DNA from: Mycolicibacter senuensis
GTDB lineage: Bacteria > Actinomycetota > Actinomycetes > Mycobacteriales > Mycobacteriaceae
Reading direction: 5' to 3'
NCBI RefSeq assembly: GCF_003284925.1
Contig: NZ_QMEX01000004.1
Span: forward strand, 1-64,000
DNA: 64,000 nt
Made by a program: the position numbers and the translations under genes. Below the pieces are notes generated by a model, which saw nothing but the letters and a program-made list of their open reading frames with translations, was not told the DNA's origin and did not search any database. Every line of letters starts with the position of its first letter. Positions within the stretch are counted from its first letter, which is position 1. Of the stretch, positions 54,979 through 63,471 are shown in pieces.

Positions 54979-56601
54979 TCATGACGGGGTGGACGCCTCC
55001 TGATTCACCCGGCGTTTCGCCCACCGGTAGTCGGCCTTGCCGTTACCCAGTCGGCGCACCTGCGCGACGACGATGAACTCCTTGGGCACCTTGAATCCGG
55101 CCAGCACCGACTTGCACTGTGCGGCCAGCAGGTCGTCGCTGATATCGGCGTCCGGCTGCAGTGCCACCAGCGCAACGAGTTCTTCGCCCCACCGCTCGCT
55201 GGGACGTCCCACCACCAGCGCGTCCGCGACCCCGGGGTGGGCGCGTATCACTTCTTCGACCTCTTCGACGAATACCTTCTCCCCGCCGGTGTTGACCACC
55301 AGTGCATCACGGCCGAGGAAACGCAGGGTTCCGTCTTTCTCGATCGATGCCCGGTCTCCGGAGATCACCACCCGTTGACCGTCGACCTCACAGAACGTGC
55401 GTCGGGTCGCGTCGGCATCGTCGAAGTAGCCGAGCGGGATCCGGCCCGCCCGCACCACCCAGCCGATTTCGGGATCACCGGGCTGCAGGAATCGGGTACG
55501 GTCCTGCGAAACCACCGATCCCCCGGTCCGCAGCTCGAAGGTGTCGCGCCGAGCATCGCGCTGACTGCGCCCGAATCCCATGTTCCCGGTCTCCGAGGAC
55601 CCGTACCCATTGATCAGGGTGATCTGCGGAAGGTATTCCAGCAGTGCCGCCTGGTATTTCGGATTCGTTGCCGCGCCACCGGTTCCGATCGAGTGCAGCG
55701 ACGACAGGTCGTGGTTCGAGCGTCCCAGTTCAGCGACAAGTGGTGCGGCGTAGGCGTCGCCGACCATGGTCATCAACCCGACCTTCTCGCGCTCGATGGT
55801 TTCCAATACCGCACGGGGGTCGAACTTGGTGCGGGTGTCGTTGAGGATCACCGTCTGCCCGCTCAGAATCGCCGAGAACGCCGTCCACAGTCCCGCGGCG
55901 TGCATCAGCGGTGACAGCGCGAACCACGGCGGGCCGGCGTACTGCACTTTCTGGTGGATTTCCGCGGCCGACGCATGGTCGTCGCCGACCATCGACGAGA
56001 CGTAGATGTCGCTTTGGCGCCACAGCACACCTTTCGGGCGGCCGGTGGTCCCCCCGGTACAGATCATCAACACGTCGTCCGGTGACGGAACAATCTGCTG
56101 ATCGGTATCGCCTTGCGCCAGCGCATCATCGAGCGATGTCGCGTCCAGGATCGGCGCGTCGGCGGCACCGTCGTCGATCCGGATCAGCAAGTCGGCCCCG
56201 CAGTCCCGCAGCGTGTCGGCGAATTTCGGCTCCAGGCTCGCGTGGAAGATGACCGCACGGGGCCGCACGTAGTCCAGCAGCTCGCCCGCTTCGACCGGGG
56301 TGTAGTAGTGATTGACGTTGACCGGAACGGTCCGCGCCTTGAGGCAGCCGACCACCATGTCGGGGTACAGGTCGTTGTGCATGAGCAGCGCGACTCGGTC
56401 CTGGCCACACTCCCAGTTCGCCAGCTCGGCGCGCTCTCGCCGGACGCCCAGCCGGCGGCCGGCCAGAAAATTGGCCAGCCGGCGAGTGCGATCGGCACTC
56501 TGTGCAAACGTGCTACGCCGGGTGCCGCATACCGTCATCTCACGATCGGGCACGACCTCGGCGATCGCGTCGACGACGCCGCCGATCGTCCATTCGCCCA
56601 C
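54979..56601 (-). CDS. Acyl-CoA synthetase (FadD family)
   Basis: A 540-residue ANL-superfamily acyl-CoA ligase: CTGGTTGRPKG at 181-191 binds AMP, INGYGSSETGNMG follows, and LGNGKADYRWAKRRV ends the protein with the catalytic lysine. It resembles the FadD at 24745 in plan but is clearly a different protein, so the island probably activates two acids. The start is GTG at 56601, 2 bp after the amidohydrolase stop. Confidence 0.92.
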   Translation of the reverse strand: MGEWTIGGVVDAIAEVVPDREMTVCGTRRSTFAQSADRTRRLANFLAGRRLGVRRERAELANWECGQDRVALLMHNDLYPDMVVGCLKARTVPVNVNHYYTPVEAGELLDYVRPRAVIFHASLEPKFADTLRDCGADLLIRIDDGAADAPILDATSLDDALAQGDTDQQIVPSPDDVLMICTGGTTGRPKGVLWRQSDIYVSSMVGDDHASAAEIHQKVQYAGPPWFALSPLMHAAGLWTAFSAILSGQTVILNDTRTKFDPRAVLETIEREKVGLMTMVGDAYAAPLVAELGRSNHDLSSLHSIGTGGAATNPKYQAALLEYLPQITLINGYGSSETGNMGFGRSQRDARRDTFELRTGGSVVSQDRTRFLQPGDPEIGWVVRAGRIPLGYFDDADATRRTFCEVDGQRVVISGDRASIEKDGTLRFLGRDALVVNTGGEKVFVEEVEEVIRAHPGVADALVVGRPSERWGEELVALVALQPDADISDDLLAAQCKSVLAGFKVPKEFIVVAQVRRLGNGKADYRWAKRRVNQEASTPS

Positions 56602-56603
56602 CG

Positions 56604-57854
56604 TCAGACCGAAGCTGCCAGGTGGGCGGCGCCGGGTGCAGTACGGTTCGGATCGCCCAGCAGGGTCAATGCGTTGTCCCGCATCACCATTCGGGTATCT
56701 TCCACGCTAAACTCAGGGAACTGTGGGATGTCGGCGGTGAAGGTGGTCGGGTCGGCCAGGCCCTCGCCGTGCGGCCAGTCCGAACCGAACAGGATCTTGT
56801 CGACGCCGATGGTGTCGGCCAGCAGCTTCACGTCGTCCTCGTAGTAGGGGGCGATCCAGACGTTGTTGCGCAGCTGCTCGATCGGATCTTCCTTGTAGTG
56901 GTACGGCGCATTGTTGGCCGACTTCTTCAACCGCTTGATCAGCCGGTAAACGAAGTATGAGCCGTTCTCGATGCTGGCCACCTTGAGCTTGGGGTGACGA
57001 GTGAACACCTGGTGCACGATCATCGAGGCGATGGTGTCGTGGATGGCGCGATCGTCCATGATCACCATGTCCAGCGGGTCGCGCTTGCCGAATCCCTTGA
57101 ACACACCGCTGCCGCCCCACAGTGCGGGGATCGCCATGTAACCGGAGTCGGACAGGTGGAAGACGACTGTGACGCCCGCCTCGGCAAGGCGCGCCCACAC
57201 CGGGTCGTGCACCGGGTCACCGAGGGAGCGGGGCCGGACCTCGCCGGGCACCGGCGCCGGACGCACACACACCAGCTTGGCGCCACGACTGATCACGAAT
57301 TCGACTTCCTCGATGGCCTTCTCGGGGTCGGCCAGCGAGATGATCGGTGCGGATATCACGCGGCCGTCGGGACGGTCGAAACCCCAATCCTCGTCGAGCC
57401 AGAGGTTGAACGCGTGCACCGACGCCATGGTGGCGGGGATATCGTGCTTGAGTCCCTCCTCCACACCACAGGCGAACGTCGGCAGCATGAACACCGTCTC
57501 CAGCCGCTGCCGGTCGAGCACCTGCACGCGGGCGTCGCGGTTCTGGTATTCGGGATGCTCGGAGAGCCGATCGAGCTTCATCAACGACGCCGGATCCACA
57601 CCTTCGGGGATCTCGCCGCGGAACAGCACATCCAGGCAGCCGGGTTCGATGATCGGATCGAAGCTCGGATTCGGGATGAAGTGGTTGACGACCCCGCCGA
57701 ACACTGCCAGGGTGCGATTGCCGTCCTGCACCATCTGGACACCGCGACTGCGGAATTCCTTGGGCAGGTGCCGAGTGAAGGCGTCCAGCGGCTCGTAGTA
57801 GTGGTTGTCGACGTCGACGGCCAAGTACGGGAGCCGTTGCGGTGTGGCAGTCAT
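56604..57854 (-). CDS. Amidohydrolase-2 family metal-dependent hydrolase
   Basis: A 416-residue amidohydrolase-2 protein, paralogue of 38712: YLAVDVDNHYYEPLDAF, NHFIPNPSFDP, VFHLSDSGYMAIP, and ILFGSDWPHGEGLADP. The shared NHYYEP/QHMYET and FIPNP motifs set these two apart from the others in the window. The histidine pair of classical members appears changed to D-x-N-H. It is the second gene of the operon starting at 58713. Confidence 0.86.
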   Translation of the reverse strand: MTATPQRLPYLAVDVDNHYYEPLDAFTRHLPKEFRSRGVQMVQDGNRTLAVFGGVVNHFIPNPSFDPIIEPGCLDVLFRGEIPEGVDPASLMKLDRLSEHPEYQNRDARVQVLDRQRLETVFMLPTFACGVEEGLKHDIPATMASVHAFNLWLDEDWGFDRPDGRVISAPIISLADPEKAIEEVEFVISRGAKLVCVRPAPVPGEVRPRSLGDPVHDPVWARLAEAGVTVVFHLSDSGYMAIPALWGGSGVFKGFGKRDPLDMVIMDDRAIHDTIASMIVHQVFTRHPKLKVASIENGSYFVYRLIKRLKKSANNAPYHYKEDPIEQLRNNVWIAPYYEDDVKLLADTIGVDKILFGSDWPHGEGLADPTTFTADIPQFPEFSVEDTRMVMRDNALTLLGDPNRTAPGAAHLAASV

Positions 57855-57858
57855 GTGC

Positions 57859-58713
57859 TCAACCTTTCTCCGTGAGAGGAGGGAAGTCCCTGAGAGGAGG
57901 GAAGTTCGGCGGGCGTTTCTCGAAGAAACTCGTGATCCCCTCGATGAGGTCGGGCCGCTGCAGCGACTCGTACATCAGCGTCTCGGCGCGCGCGCTCACC
58001 GCCGCGACGTCGTCGAGCGCGTCGCGGTAGGCCTGCGCCTTGATCACTGCCAGCGACGCCGGCGAACAGTTGGCGGCGATGTCGGTGGCGTAGGCCATGG
58101 CGCGCTCCACCAGCTGTTCCGGCGCGACGACGTGGTTGACCAGGCCGAGTTCGCGGGCCTCCTCGGCGAGAAAGGTCCGGCCACTGAGCAGCAGATCCAT
58201 CGCCGCCCCCAAGCCGGCCAGTCGAGGCAGGATCCAGGTGATCCCGTGTTCGGCGATCAGGCCGCGGCGGGTGAACGCGGTGGCGAACTTGGCTCCCGCA
58301 GCGGCGAATCGGACATCGCACATCAGGGCGTGGGTGAGCCCGATGCCGACGCAGGCGCCGTTGATCGCCGCGATAACGGGCTTGCGCAGTTCGGTCAGAA
58401 AATAGGCCGGACGGTCCCCGACCAGCTGGGCGACATCGGTCTGCGAGCTGTCGCCGTCGGCTTCGAGGCTGGTGGTGGGACCCAGGCTCGCGCCGGCACA
58501 GAACCCGCGGCCGGTGCCGGTCAGCACGATCGCCCGCACGTCCGGGTCCGCCTCGGCGCGGTCGATCGCCGCGTACAGGCCCGCTGCGGTGTCTGCGCCC
58601 CAGGAGTTGAGCCGCTGCGGCCGGTTGAAGGTGAGCACCGCGACACCGTCTCGCGCCTCGTAGAGAACCGCGGCGCCAGCGTCAACGAGCGTGCCGTCGT
58701 CGGCAGCGGCCAT
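57859..58713 (-). CDS. Enoyl-CoA hydratase/isomerase
   Basis: A 284-residue crotonase-family protein. GFCAGASLG is the first oxyanion segment, NGACVGIGLTHALMCDVRFAA the second, and RRGLIAEHGITWILPRLAG places a catalytic-type Glu. It would hydrate or isomerise an enoyl-CoA. It is the first gene of the minus-strand operon with an operator-like site 46 bp upstream. Confidence 0.9.
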   Translation of the reverse strand: MAAADDGTLVDAGAAVLYEARDGVAVLTFNRPQRLNSWGADTAAGLYAAIDRAEADPDVRAIVLTGTGRGFCAGASLGPTTSLEADGDSSQTDVAQLVGDRPAYFLTELRKPVIAAINGACVGIGLTHALMCDVRFAAAGAKFATAFTRRGLIAEHGITWILPRLAGLGAAMDLLLSGRTFLAEEARELGLVNHVVAPEQLVERAMAYATDIAANCSPASLAVIKAQAYRDALDDVAAVSARAETLMYESLQRPDLIEGITSFFEKRPPNFPPLRDFPPLTEKG

Positions 58714-58758
58714 CGATCCCGCACCTCCGCACCTTGGGAATCATTCGGAATGATTCTT

Positions 58759-58775
58759 ACTGTATACCTTTCGGT
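58759..58775. promoter_or_regulatory. Copy of the 17-bp island palindrome
   Basis: ACTGTAT-ACC-TTTCGGT matches 11 of 14 arm positions. It is 45 bp from the start at 58713 and preceded by TTCTT exactly as at 60471. It should control the operon 58713-51886. Confidence 0.5.
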
Positions 58776-58852
58776 AGCGCATTCTGCAACCCACGTCCAT
58801 CCCGACGAGGACTGGCATGTCAGCAGGTCAGAGCTGGATTCTGCCGCTTCGA

Positions 58853-59649
58853 TCAGAGAAAATCCGAGCCGCCGTCGACGTTGACGTTGGCGCCGGTCAT
58901 GTAGGAGTTGCGGCGCGAGGCCAAAAAGGCCGCCACCGCGCCCACTTCGTCCGGCAGGCCGGCCCGTGGCAGGTGCGCCGGATGACCGAAATGCTCGGTG
59001 ATGGCGTCCATCAGCCGGTAGGGGTCATCACTGTCCACCCCGATCGAGCGGGCCCAGCCGGTCAGCGCCTCGGAGGCGACGCTGCCCGGGGAGACCACGT
59101 TGACCAGGATCTCATCGGGGGCCAGCAGCAGCGACAGGTTCTTCGAGACACTGTTGACCATCGCCTTGGCCGCGGTGTAGGCGGCCAGCACGGTGCTCTG
59201 GCGCTGCGTGGAATGCGCCGAGAAATTCACGATTCGGGCCCATTCGGCGTTGCGCAGCAACGGCAATGCCGCCCGCACGGTGTGCACCATCCCCATCACG
59301 CCTGGTCGATGGCCCGGCGCCACTGCTCGTCGGTGAGCTCGTCGAAGCTGCCCTGCACGTCTGGTCCGGCGGTGTTGATCAGGATGTTGAGTTCGCCGCC
59401 CCAACGCTCACTCAGCTCGGCGAAGACCTGCTCAATGCGCTGTTCGTCGCCGGCGTCGGCGACCAATCCGAGCGCGTCCGGGCTGCCGCGCCGGGTCAGA
59501 TCGTCAGTCGCGCGCTCGAGGTCGGCGGCCGTGCGCGCCACGACAGCGACCCGTGCGCCGTCGTCGGCCAGGCAGCGCGCGGTGGCCAGCCCCATCCCGC
59601 GACCGCCGCCGACGACAACGGCGCGCGCGTCGCGCAAGCCCAGATCCAC
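58853..59649 (-). pseudogene. SDR gene with a one-base frameshift
   Basis: GTG 59649 opens a normal SDR (AVVVGGGRGMGLATARCL, NILINTAGPDVQG), but after TDEQWRRAIDQ the frame meets a stop. In the neighbouring frame the protein goes on as GVMGMVHTVRAALPLL, with ARIVNFSAHSTQ, YTAAK and a TGANVNVDGGSDFL end. Adding one G to the GG run at about 59300-59302 would restore a single SDR of about 265 residues. It is either a recent pseudogene or a sequencing error. Confidence 0.85.
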
Positions 59650-59664
59650 GGCTACCCGCCGGGG

Positions 59665-60426
59665 TCAGGCGCCGGTCCAGTTGGGGGCACGCTTCTCGGC
59701 GAACGCGATGGCACCTTCTTTGGCGTCCTTGGAGGCGAACACCGGCGCGATCAGCTCGCCCTGCTTGGCCCACATCTCGTCCTGGGACCACCCGGCGGCC
59801 TTCACCATGATCTCCTTGGTCACCGCCACCGCGAGTGGACCGTTCGCGGTGATCCGCTCGGCCAACTCGATCGCCCCGTTCAGTGCCTCACCCGGCTCGG
59901 TCAGCACGTTGACGAAGCCCCATTGCGCACCCTCGTCGGCGGTGAAACTCTCGCCGGTCAACGCCAGCTCGAGCGCCTTCTGATAGGGGATGCGGTGTGG
60001 CAACCGCAACAGCCCGCCGCCCGCGGCCACCAGGCCCCGTTTGACTTCCGGGATACCGAATTTCGCGCCCTTGGCCGCCACCACCAGGTCGGTGGCCAGC
60101 ACCAGCTCGGTGCCGCCGGCCACCGCGTGACCCTCGACCGCGGAGATGATCGGCTTGCGCGGCGGGCGTTCGGTGAAGCCCAGCCCCCGACCCGGGACAT
60201 ACGCCAGTTCTCCGGCGGCAAATGCCTTGAGATCCATGCCCGCGCAGAAGTTTCCGCCCGCGCCGGTCAGCACCGCCACCGACAGTTCCGGGGTGTCGTC
60301 GAGCTCGTCGCAGGCGGCGGCCAGGCCTTCGGCCACCGCCTTGTTGGCCGCATTGCGGGCCTCCGGACGATTGATCGTGATGATGAGGGTTCGTCCACGA
60401 CGTTCGCTGAGCACTGCTTCTGACAC
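59665..60426 (-). CDS. Enoyl-CoA hydratase/isomerase
   Basis: A 253-residue crotonase-family protein: TINRPEARNAANKAVAEGL, NFCAGMDLKAFAAGE, VEGHAVAGGTELVLATDLVVAAKGAKFGIPEVKRGLVAAGGGLLRLP. The first Glu of the hydratase pair is in FGIPEVK, while the second position is Gly, which argues for an isomerase or another crotonase activity. The GTG start at 60426 is behind an operator-like site. It is upstream of the broken SDR in one operon. Confidence 0.9.
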   Translation of the reverse strand: MSEAVLSERRGRTLIITINRPEARNAANKAVAEGLAAACDELDDTPELSVAVLTGAGGNFCAGMDLKAFAAGELAYVPGRGLGFTERPPRKPIISAVEGHAVAGGTELVLATDLVVAAKGAKFGIPEVKRGLVAAGGGLLRLPHRIPYQKALELALTGESFTADEGAQWGFVNVLTEPGEALNGAIELAERITANGPLAVAVTKEIMVKAAGWSQDEMWAKQGELIAPVFASKDAKEGAIAFAEKRAPNWTGA

Positions 60427-60470
60427 CGGCCACCCCTACACGCGTAGCGACAATTGATATCAAAATTCTT

Positions 60471-60487
60471 ACCATATGCTTTACGGT
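60471..60487. promoter_or_regulatory. Copy of the 17-bp island palindrome between ECH and tetR
   Basis: ACCATAT-GCT-TTACGGT matches 10 of 14 arm positions, and outer CTTACC/GGTAAG arms add symmetry. It is 44 bp from the enoyl-CoA hydratase start and 106 bp upstream of tetR, so the regulator could control itself and the operon. Confidence 0.5.
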
Positions 60488-60593
60488 AAGAGAAGCTCAA
60501 TGCCCGGTAACTGCGGTCGGCACAGGTAAGTTTGACGGCTAGGTTTGACGGCGAAGAATCCGGCCGTGTCGACCAGAACTGGAGGTACCCGCA

Positions 60594-61331
60594 GTGGCAA
60601 AACAGCCTGTCGCCGAGAAGCGGCAGCGGCGCGAACGCGGATCCATCAATCCCGATGACATCATCGACGGCGCGTTCGAGCTCGCCGAACAGATCGGGGT
60701 CGACAACCTGAGCATGCCGTTGCTCGGCAAACACCTCGGTGTCGGGGTGACGAGTATCTACTGGTACTTCCGCAAAAAGGACGATCTGCTCAACGCGATG
60801 ACCTCGCGGGCGCTGCGCCAGTACGTGTTCGCCACCCCGTACGTCCAGGCCAAGGATTGGCGCCAGACGTTAAGCAACCATGCCCACACCATGCGAACGA
60901 CGTTCTTGGGCAACCCGATTCTGTGCGACCTCATCCTGATTCGGGCCGCGCTGAGCCCCAGAGCCGCGCAGCTCGGGGTTCAGGAGGTGGAGCGCGCCAT
61001 CGCCGGCCTGGTGGAAGCCGGGCTCTCCCCGCAGGACGCTTTCGACATCTACTCGGCGATCTCGCTGCACATTCGCGGCTCGGTTGTGCTGCGGCGGCTC
61101 TACGAGAAGAACCAGGCGTCGGACGCCGAGGGCCCGTCGGACTTCGAGGAGGCGCTCGTCATCGACCCCGAGGCCACCCCGCTGCTGGCGCAGACCAAGC
61201 GGCAGGGTCATCGGATCGGTGCAGCCGATGACATCAACTTCGAATACGGGCTCAACTGCATCCTGGACCAGGCCGAGCGGTTGATCGAGCAGAACAGTAA
61301 GCCGGCGCGGCGTCGCACCGGCTCACCGTAA
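60594..61331 (+). CDS. TetR-family regulator, candidate master regulator of the island
   Basis: A 245-residue TetR-type repressor: DDIIDGAFELAEQIGVDNLSMPLLGKHLGVGVTSIYWYFRKKDDLLNAM is the DNA-binding domain, followed by a ligand-binding domain (ILCDLILIRAALSPRAAQ; EAGLSPQDAFDIYSAISLHIRGSVVL). The GTG start has GGAGG 8-12 bases upstream. It is divergent from the enoyl-CoA hydratase operon over a region with a palindrome. Because the same motif precedes many operons, it is the best local candidate for the repressor; this is inference. Confidence 0.88.
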   Translation: MAKQPVAEKRQRRERGSINPDDIIDGAFELAEQIGVDNLSMPLLGKHLGVGVTSIYWYFRKKDDLLNAMTSRALRQYVFATPYVQAKDWRQTLSNHAHTMRTTFLGNPILCDLILIRAALSPRAAQLGVQEVERAIAGLVEAGLSPQDAFDIYSAISLHIRGSVVLRRLYEKNQASDAEGPSDFEEALVIDPEATPLLAQTKRQGHRIGAADDINFEYGLNCILDQAERLIEQNSKPARRRTGSP

Positions 61332-61345
61332 ACCTCGGCGTCGTC

Positions 61346-62521
61346 TTAGACCTCGATAACCACGGCGCCGCCCTGGCCGCCGCCGGCACACATCGCGGCC
61401 ACCCCGATGCCGCCACCGCGCCGGCGCAGCTCGTAGGCCAGGGTGGTCACCATCCGCGCGCCGGAGGCCGCGATCGGGTGACCAAGGCTGCAGCCGCTGC
61501 CGGAGAAGTTCACCAGCTCCTCGTCGAGGCCGTACTCGCGGCACGCCGCGATCGGCACCGAGGCAAACGCCTCGTTGATCTCCCACAGCGCGACGTCGCC
61601 GGGCTGCAGGCCCGCCCGCTGCAGCACCTTGCCGATCACCTTGACCGCGCCGAGGCCGGTGTCACGCGGGGCCACACCGGCGGACGCCCACGCCTTCACC
61701 GTGCCCATGACGTTGAGCCCCTGCGCTTTCGCGTAGCCGTCATCGACGAGGGCCACCGCGGCCGCGGCATCGTTGGTGCCGCTGCTGTTGCCCGCGGTGA
61801 TCGTGAATCCCTCGATCTCGGGGTGCAGCACCTTCAGGCCGGCCAGCTTCTCCGCCGTGGTGTCGCGGCGGGGGTGCTCGTCCACGGTGAACTCGGTGAC
61901 GGAGCCGTCGGGCAGTTGCACCTTCAGCGGCACGATCTCGTCGGCGAACTTGCCGGCGTCTATCGCGGCGATCGCCCGCTGATGTGAGCGGGCCGCCCAC
62001 GCGTCCATCTCCTCGCGGCTGATGCCGACGGCTTGGGCGGTGTTCCAGCCCACCGTGATGGACATGTCGCGGGTGGGCGCATCCACGGTCTCCGGGTGGG
62101 TCGGCGGCATCCACGGCTCGGCGAAGCTGAGCTCCGGGCCCGGGATGCGCATCTTCATCACCGGCAGCATCGACAGGGTCTGCACGCCCCCGGCGATCAG
62201 CACCCGCTCCATCCCGGATCCGATCTGTGCGGCGGCGTTGCCGATGGCGGTCAGACTGCCCGCGCAGTGCCGGTTGACGGCCTGGCCGGGCACCGACTCC
62301 ATCCCGCAGGCGGCGGCCGCGAAGCGCGCCATATCGCCACCGCCGTAGTGGGACTCGGCGAAGATCATGTCGTCGATATCCGCGACCGGGATACCGGCCC
62401 GGCGGATCACCTCGGGCACGACCGTGGTGATCAGCGTCTCCGCGGAGGTGTTGGCCAGTGTTCCCTTGAATGAGCGTCCGATGGCTGTGCGAACGGCGCC
62501 GACGATGACAGGTGTGGACAT
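61346..62521 (-). CDS. Acetyl-CoA acetyltransferase (thiolase)
   Basis: A 391-residue classical thiolase. VNRHCAGS gives the acylated Cys86, NEAFASVP holds the His-region segment, and GSGCSLGHPIAASGARM near the end supplies the second Cys and the GHP motif. It should do the last beta-oxidation cut to release acetyl- or propionyl-CoA. It converges on tetR with a 14-bp gap. A weak 17-bp site lies upstream. Confidence 0.93.
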   Translation of the reverse strand: MSTPVIVGAVRTAIGRSFKGTLANTSAETLITTVVPEVIRRAGIPVADIDDMIFAESHYGGGDMARFAAAACGMESVPGQAVNRHCAGSLTAIGNAAAQIGSGMERVLIAGGVQTLSMLPVMKMRIPGPELSFAEPWMPPTHPETVDAPTRDMSITVGWNTAQAVGISREEMDAWAARSHQRAIAAIDAGKFADEIVPLKVQLPDGSVTEFTVDEHPRRDTTAEKLAGLKVLHPEIEGFTITAGNSSGTNDAAAAVALVDDGYAKAQGLNVMGTVKAWASAGVAPRDTGLGAVKVIGKVLQRAGLQPGDVALWEINEAFASVPIAACREYGLDEELVNFSGSGCSLGHPIAASGARMVTTLAYELRRRGGGIGVAAMCAGGGQGGAVVIEV

Positions 62522-62548
62522 TCTTCGAACCTTACATTGTTGATTGTT

Positions 62549-62565
62549 TCTGTAAAGCTACCGGT
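62549..62565. promoter_or_regulatory. Weak copy of the 17-bp island palindrome
   Basis: TCTGTAA-AGC-TACCGGT matches 10 of 14 arm positions and is 27 bp upstream of the thiolase ATG. A separate TTACA/TGTAA pair spans 62532-62555. Support is mostly positional. Confidence 0.35.
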
Positions 62566-62595
62566 TTGCGGCGGCAGGCGCCGCCCGGGGCCGGA

Positions 62596-63471
62596 TCACG
62601 GTTCCGGCACGTGGAAATGCTCATCACGCAGCCGGAACGCCTCCCTGGTGCCGTGCAGCGCGCGGGTCTTGACGAAGTTGAACTCGCCCGGTCCGAACTG
62701 CAGGTTGGTGCCATAGGCGTGGAACAGGTAGCTGGCCACCTCTTCGCCTTGGTAGGCCTGGCTCTGCTCGACCAGCCGGAAGGCCTCCTTGGCGATCACC
62801 ACGCCGTCGGCGGGCATCTTGGCCGCCTTCTGCGCCCAATAGCGTGCCCGCGCCGAAACCGCCGAGGGGTCACAGGTCTCGGTGAAGACGCCGAGGTGCT
62901 CGACCGCGCCCGCTTCGATGATGTCCCCGGTCAACAGCAGTCGCCGCGCCAGCACCGGACCCAGGCGATGGAAGAACATGTGCAGGCTGCCCAGCGCGGG
63001 CCCCAGGAAGCGGGTGGCGGGCATGCCGATCTTGGTGTCGCGCCCAATCACCGAGATGTCGGTCATCAGCGCCATCTCGAAACCGCCCCCCAGCGCGTAC
63101 CCGCTGATCTCGCCGACGGTGACCTTCGGAAAGCCCATCAGGTTGTGGTAGAAGCCGAACGAGCGGCGGTCCACGGCGAGACGGCGACGTTGGCTCGGCC
63201 GACTCTTGGCCGGCGGCTGCTCGCCCCGCTCGCCGTACCAGCCGTAGGCGTTGTTCATGTCGGCTCCCGTACTGAACACGCCGTCGGCACCTCGGAGCAG
63301 CACCACGACGACGTCATCGTCGTCGGCCACCCGGTCCAGGAAGCGGGCGATCGCATCCCGCATCGCGGGATCGTAGGAGTTGCGCCGGCCGGGGTTGTTC
63401 AGCGTGATGGTGGCGATCCGCCCGTCGGGGTCGACGTCGAAGAGCACCCGGTCGTCGGTGCCGTCGCTCAT
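62596..63471 (-). CDS. Enoyl-CoA hydratase/isomerase
   Basis: A 291-residue crotonase-family protein: ITLNNPGRRNSYDPAMRDAI, GVFSTGADMNNAYG, ISGYALGGGFEMALMTDISVIGRDTKIGMPATRFLGPA. The usual Glu residues in the PE.KLG segment are replaced (GMPATRF), so it may not be a hydratase. ATG 63471 overlaps the stop of the hotdog gene by 4 bp. Confidence 0.87.
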   Translation of the reverse strand: MSDGTDDRVLFDVDPDGRIATITLNNPGRRNSYDPAMRDAIARFLDRVADDDDVVVVLLRGADGVFSTGADMNNAYGWYGERGEQPPAKSRPSQRRRLAVDRRSFGFYHNLMGFPKVTVGEISGYALGGGFEMALMTDISVIGRDTKIGMPATRFLGPALGSLHMFFHRLGPVLARRLLLTGDIIEAGAVEHLGVFTETCDPSAVSARARYWAQKAAKMPADGVVIAKEAFRLVEQSQAYQGEEVASYLFHAYGTNLQFGPGEFNFVKTRALHGTREAFRLRDEHFHVPEP

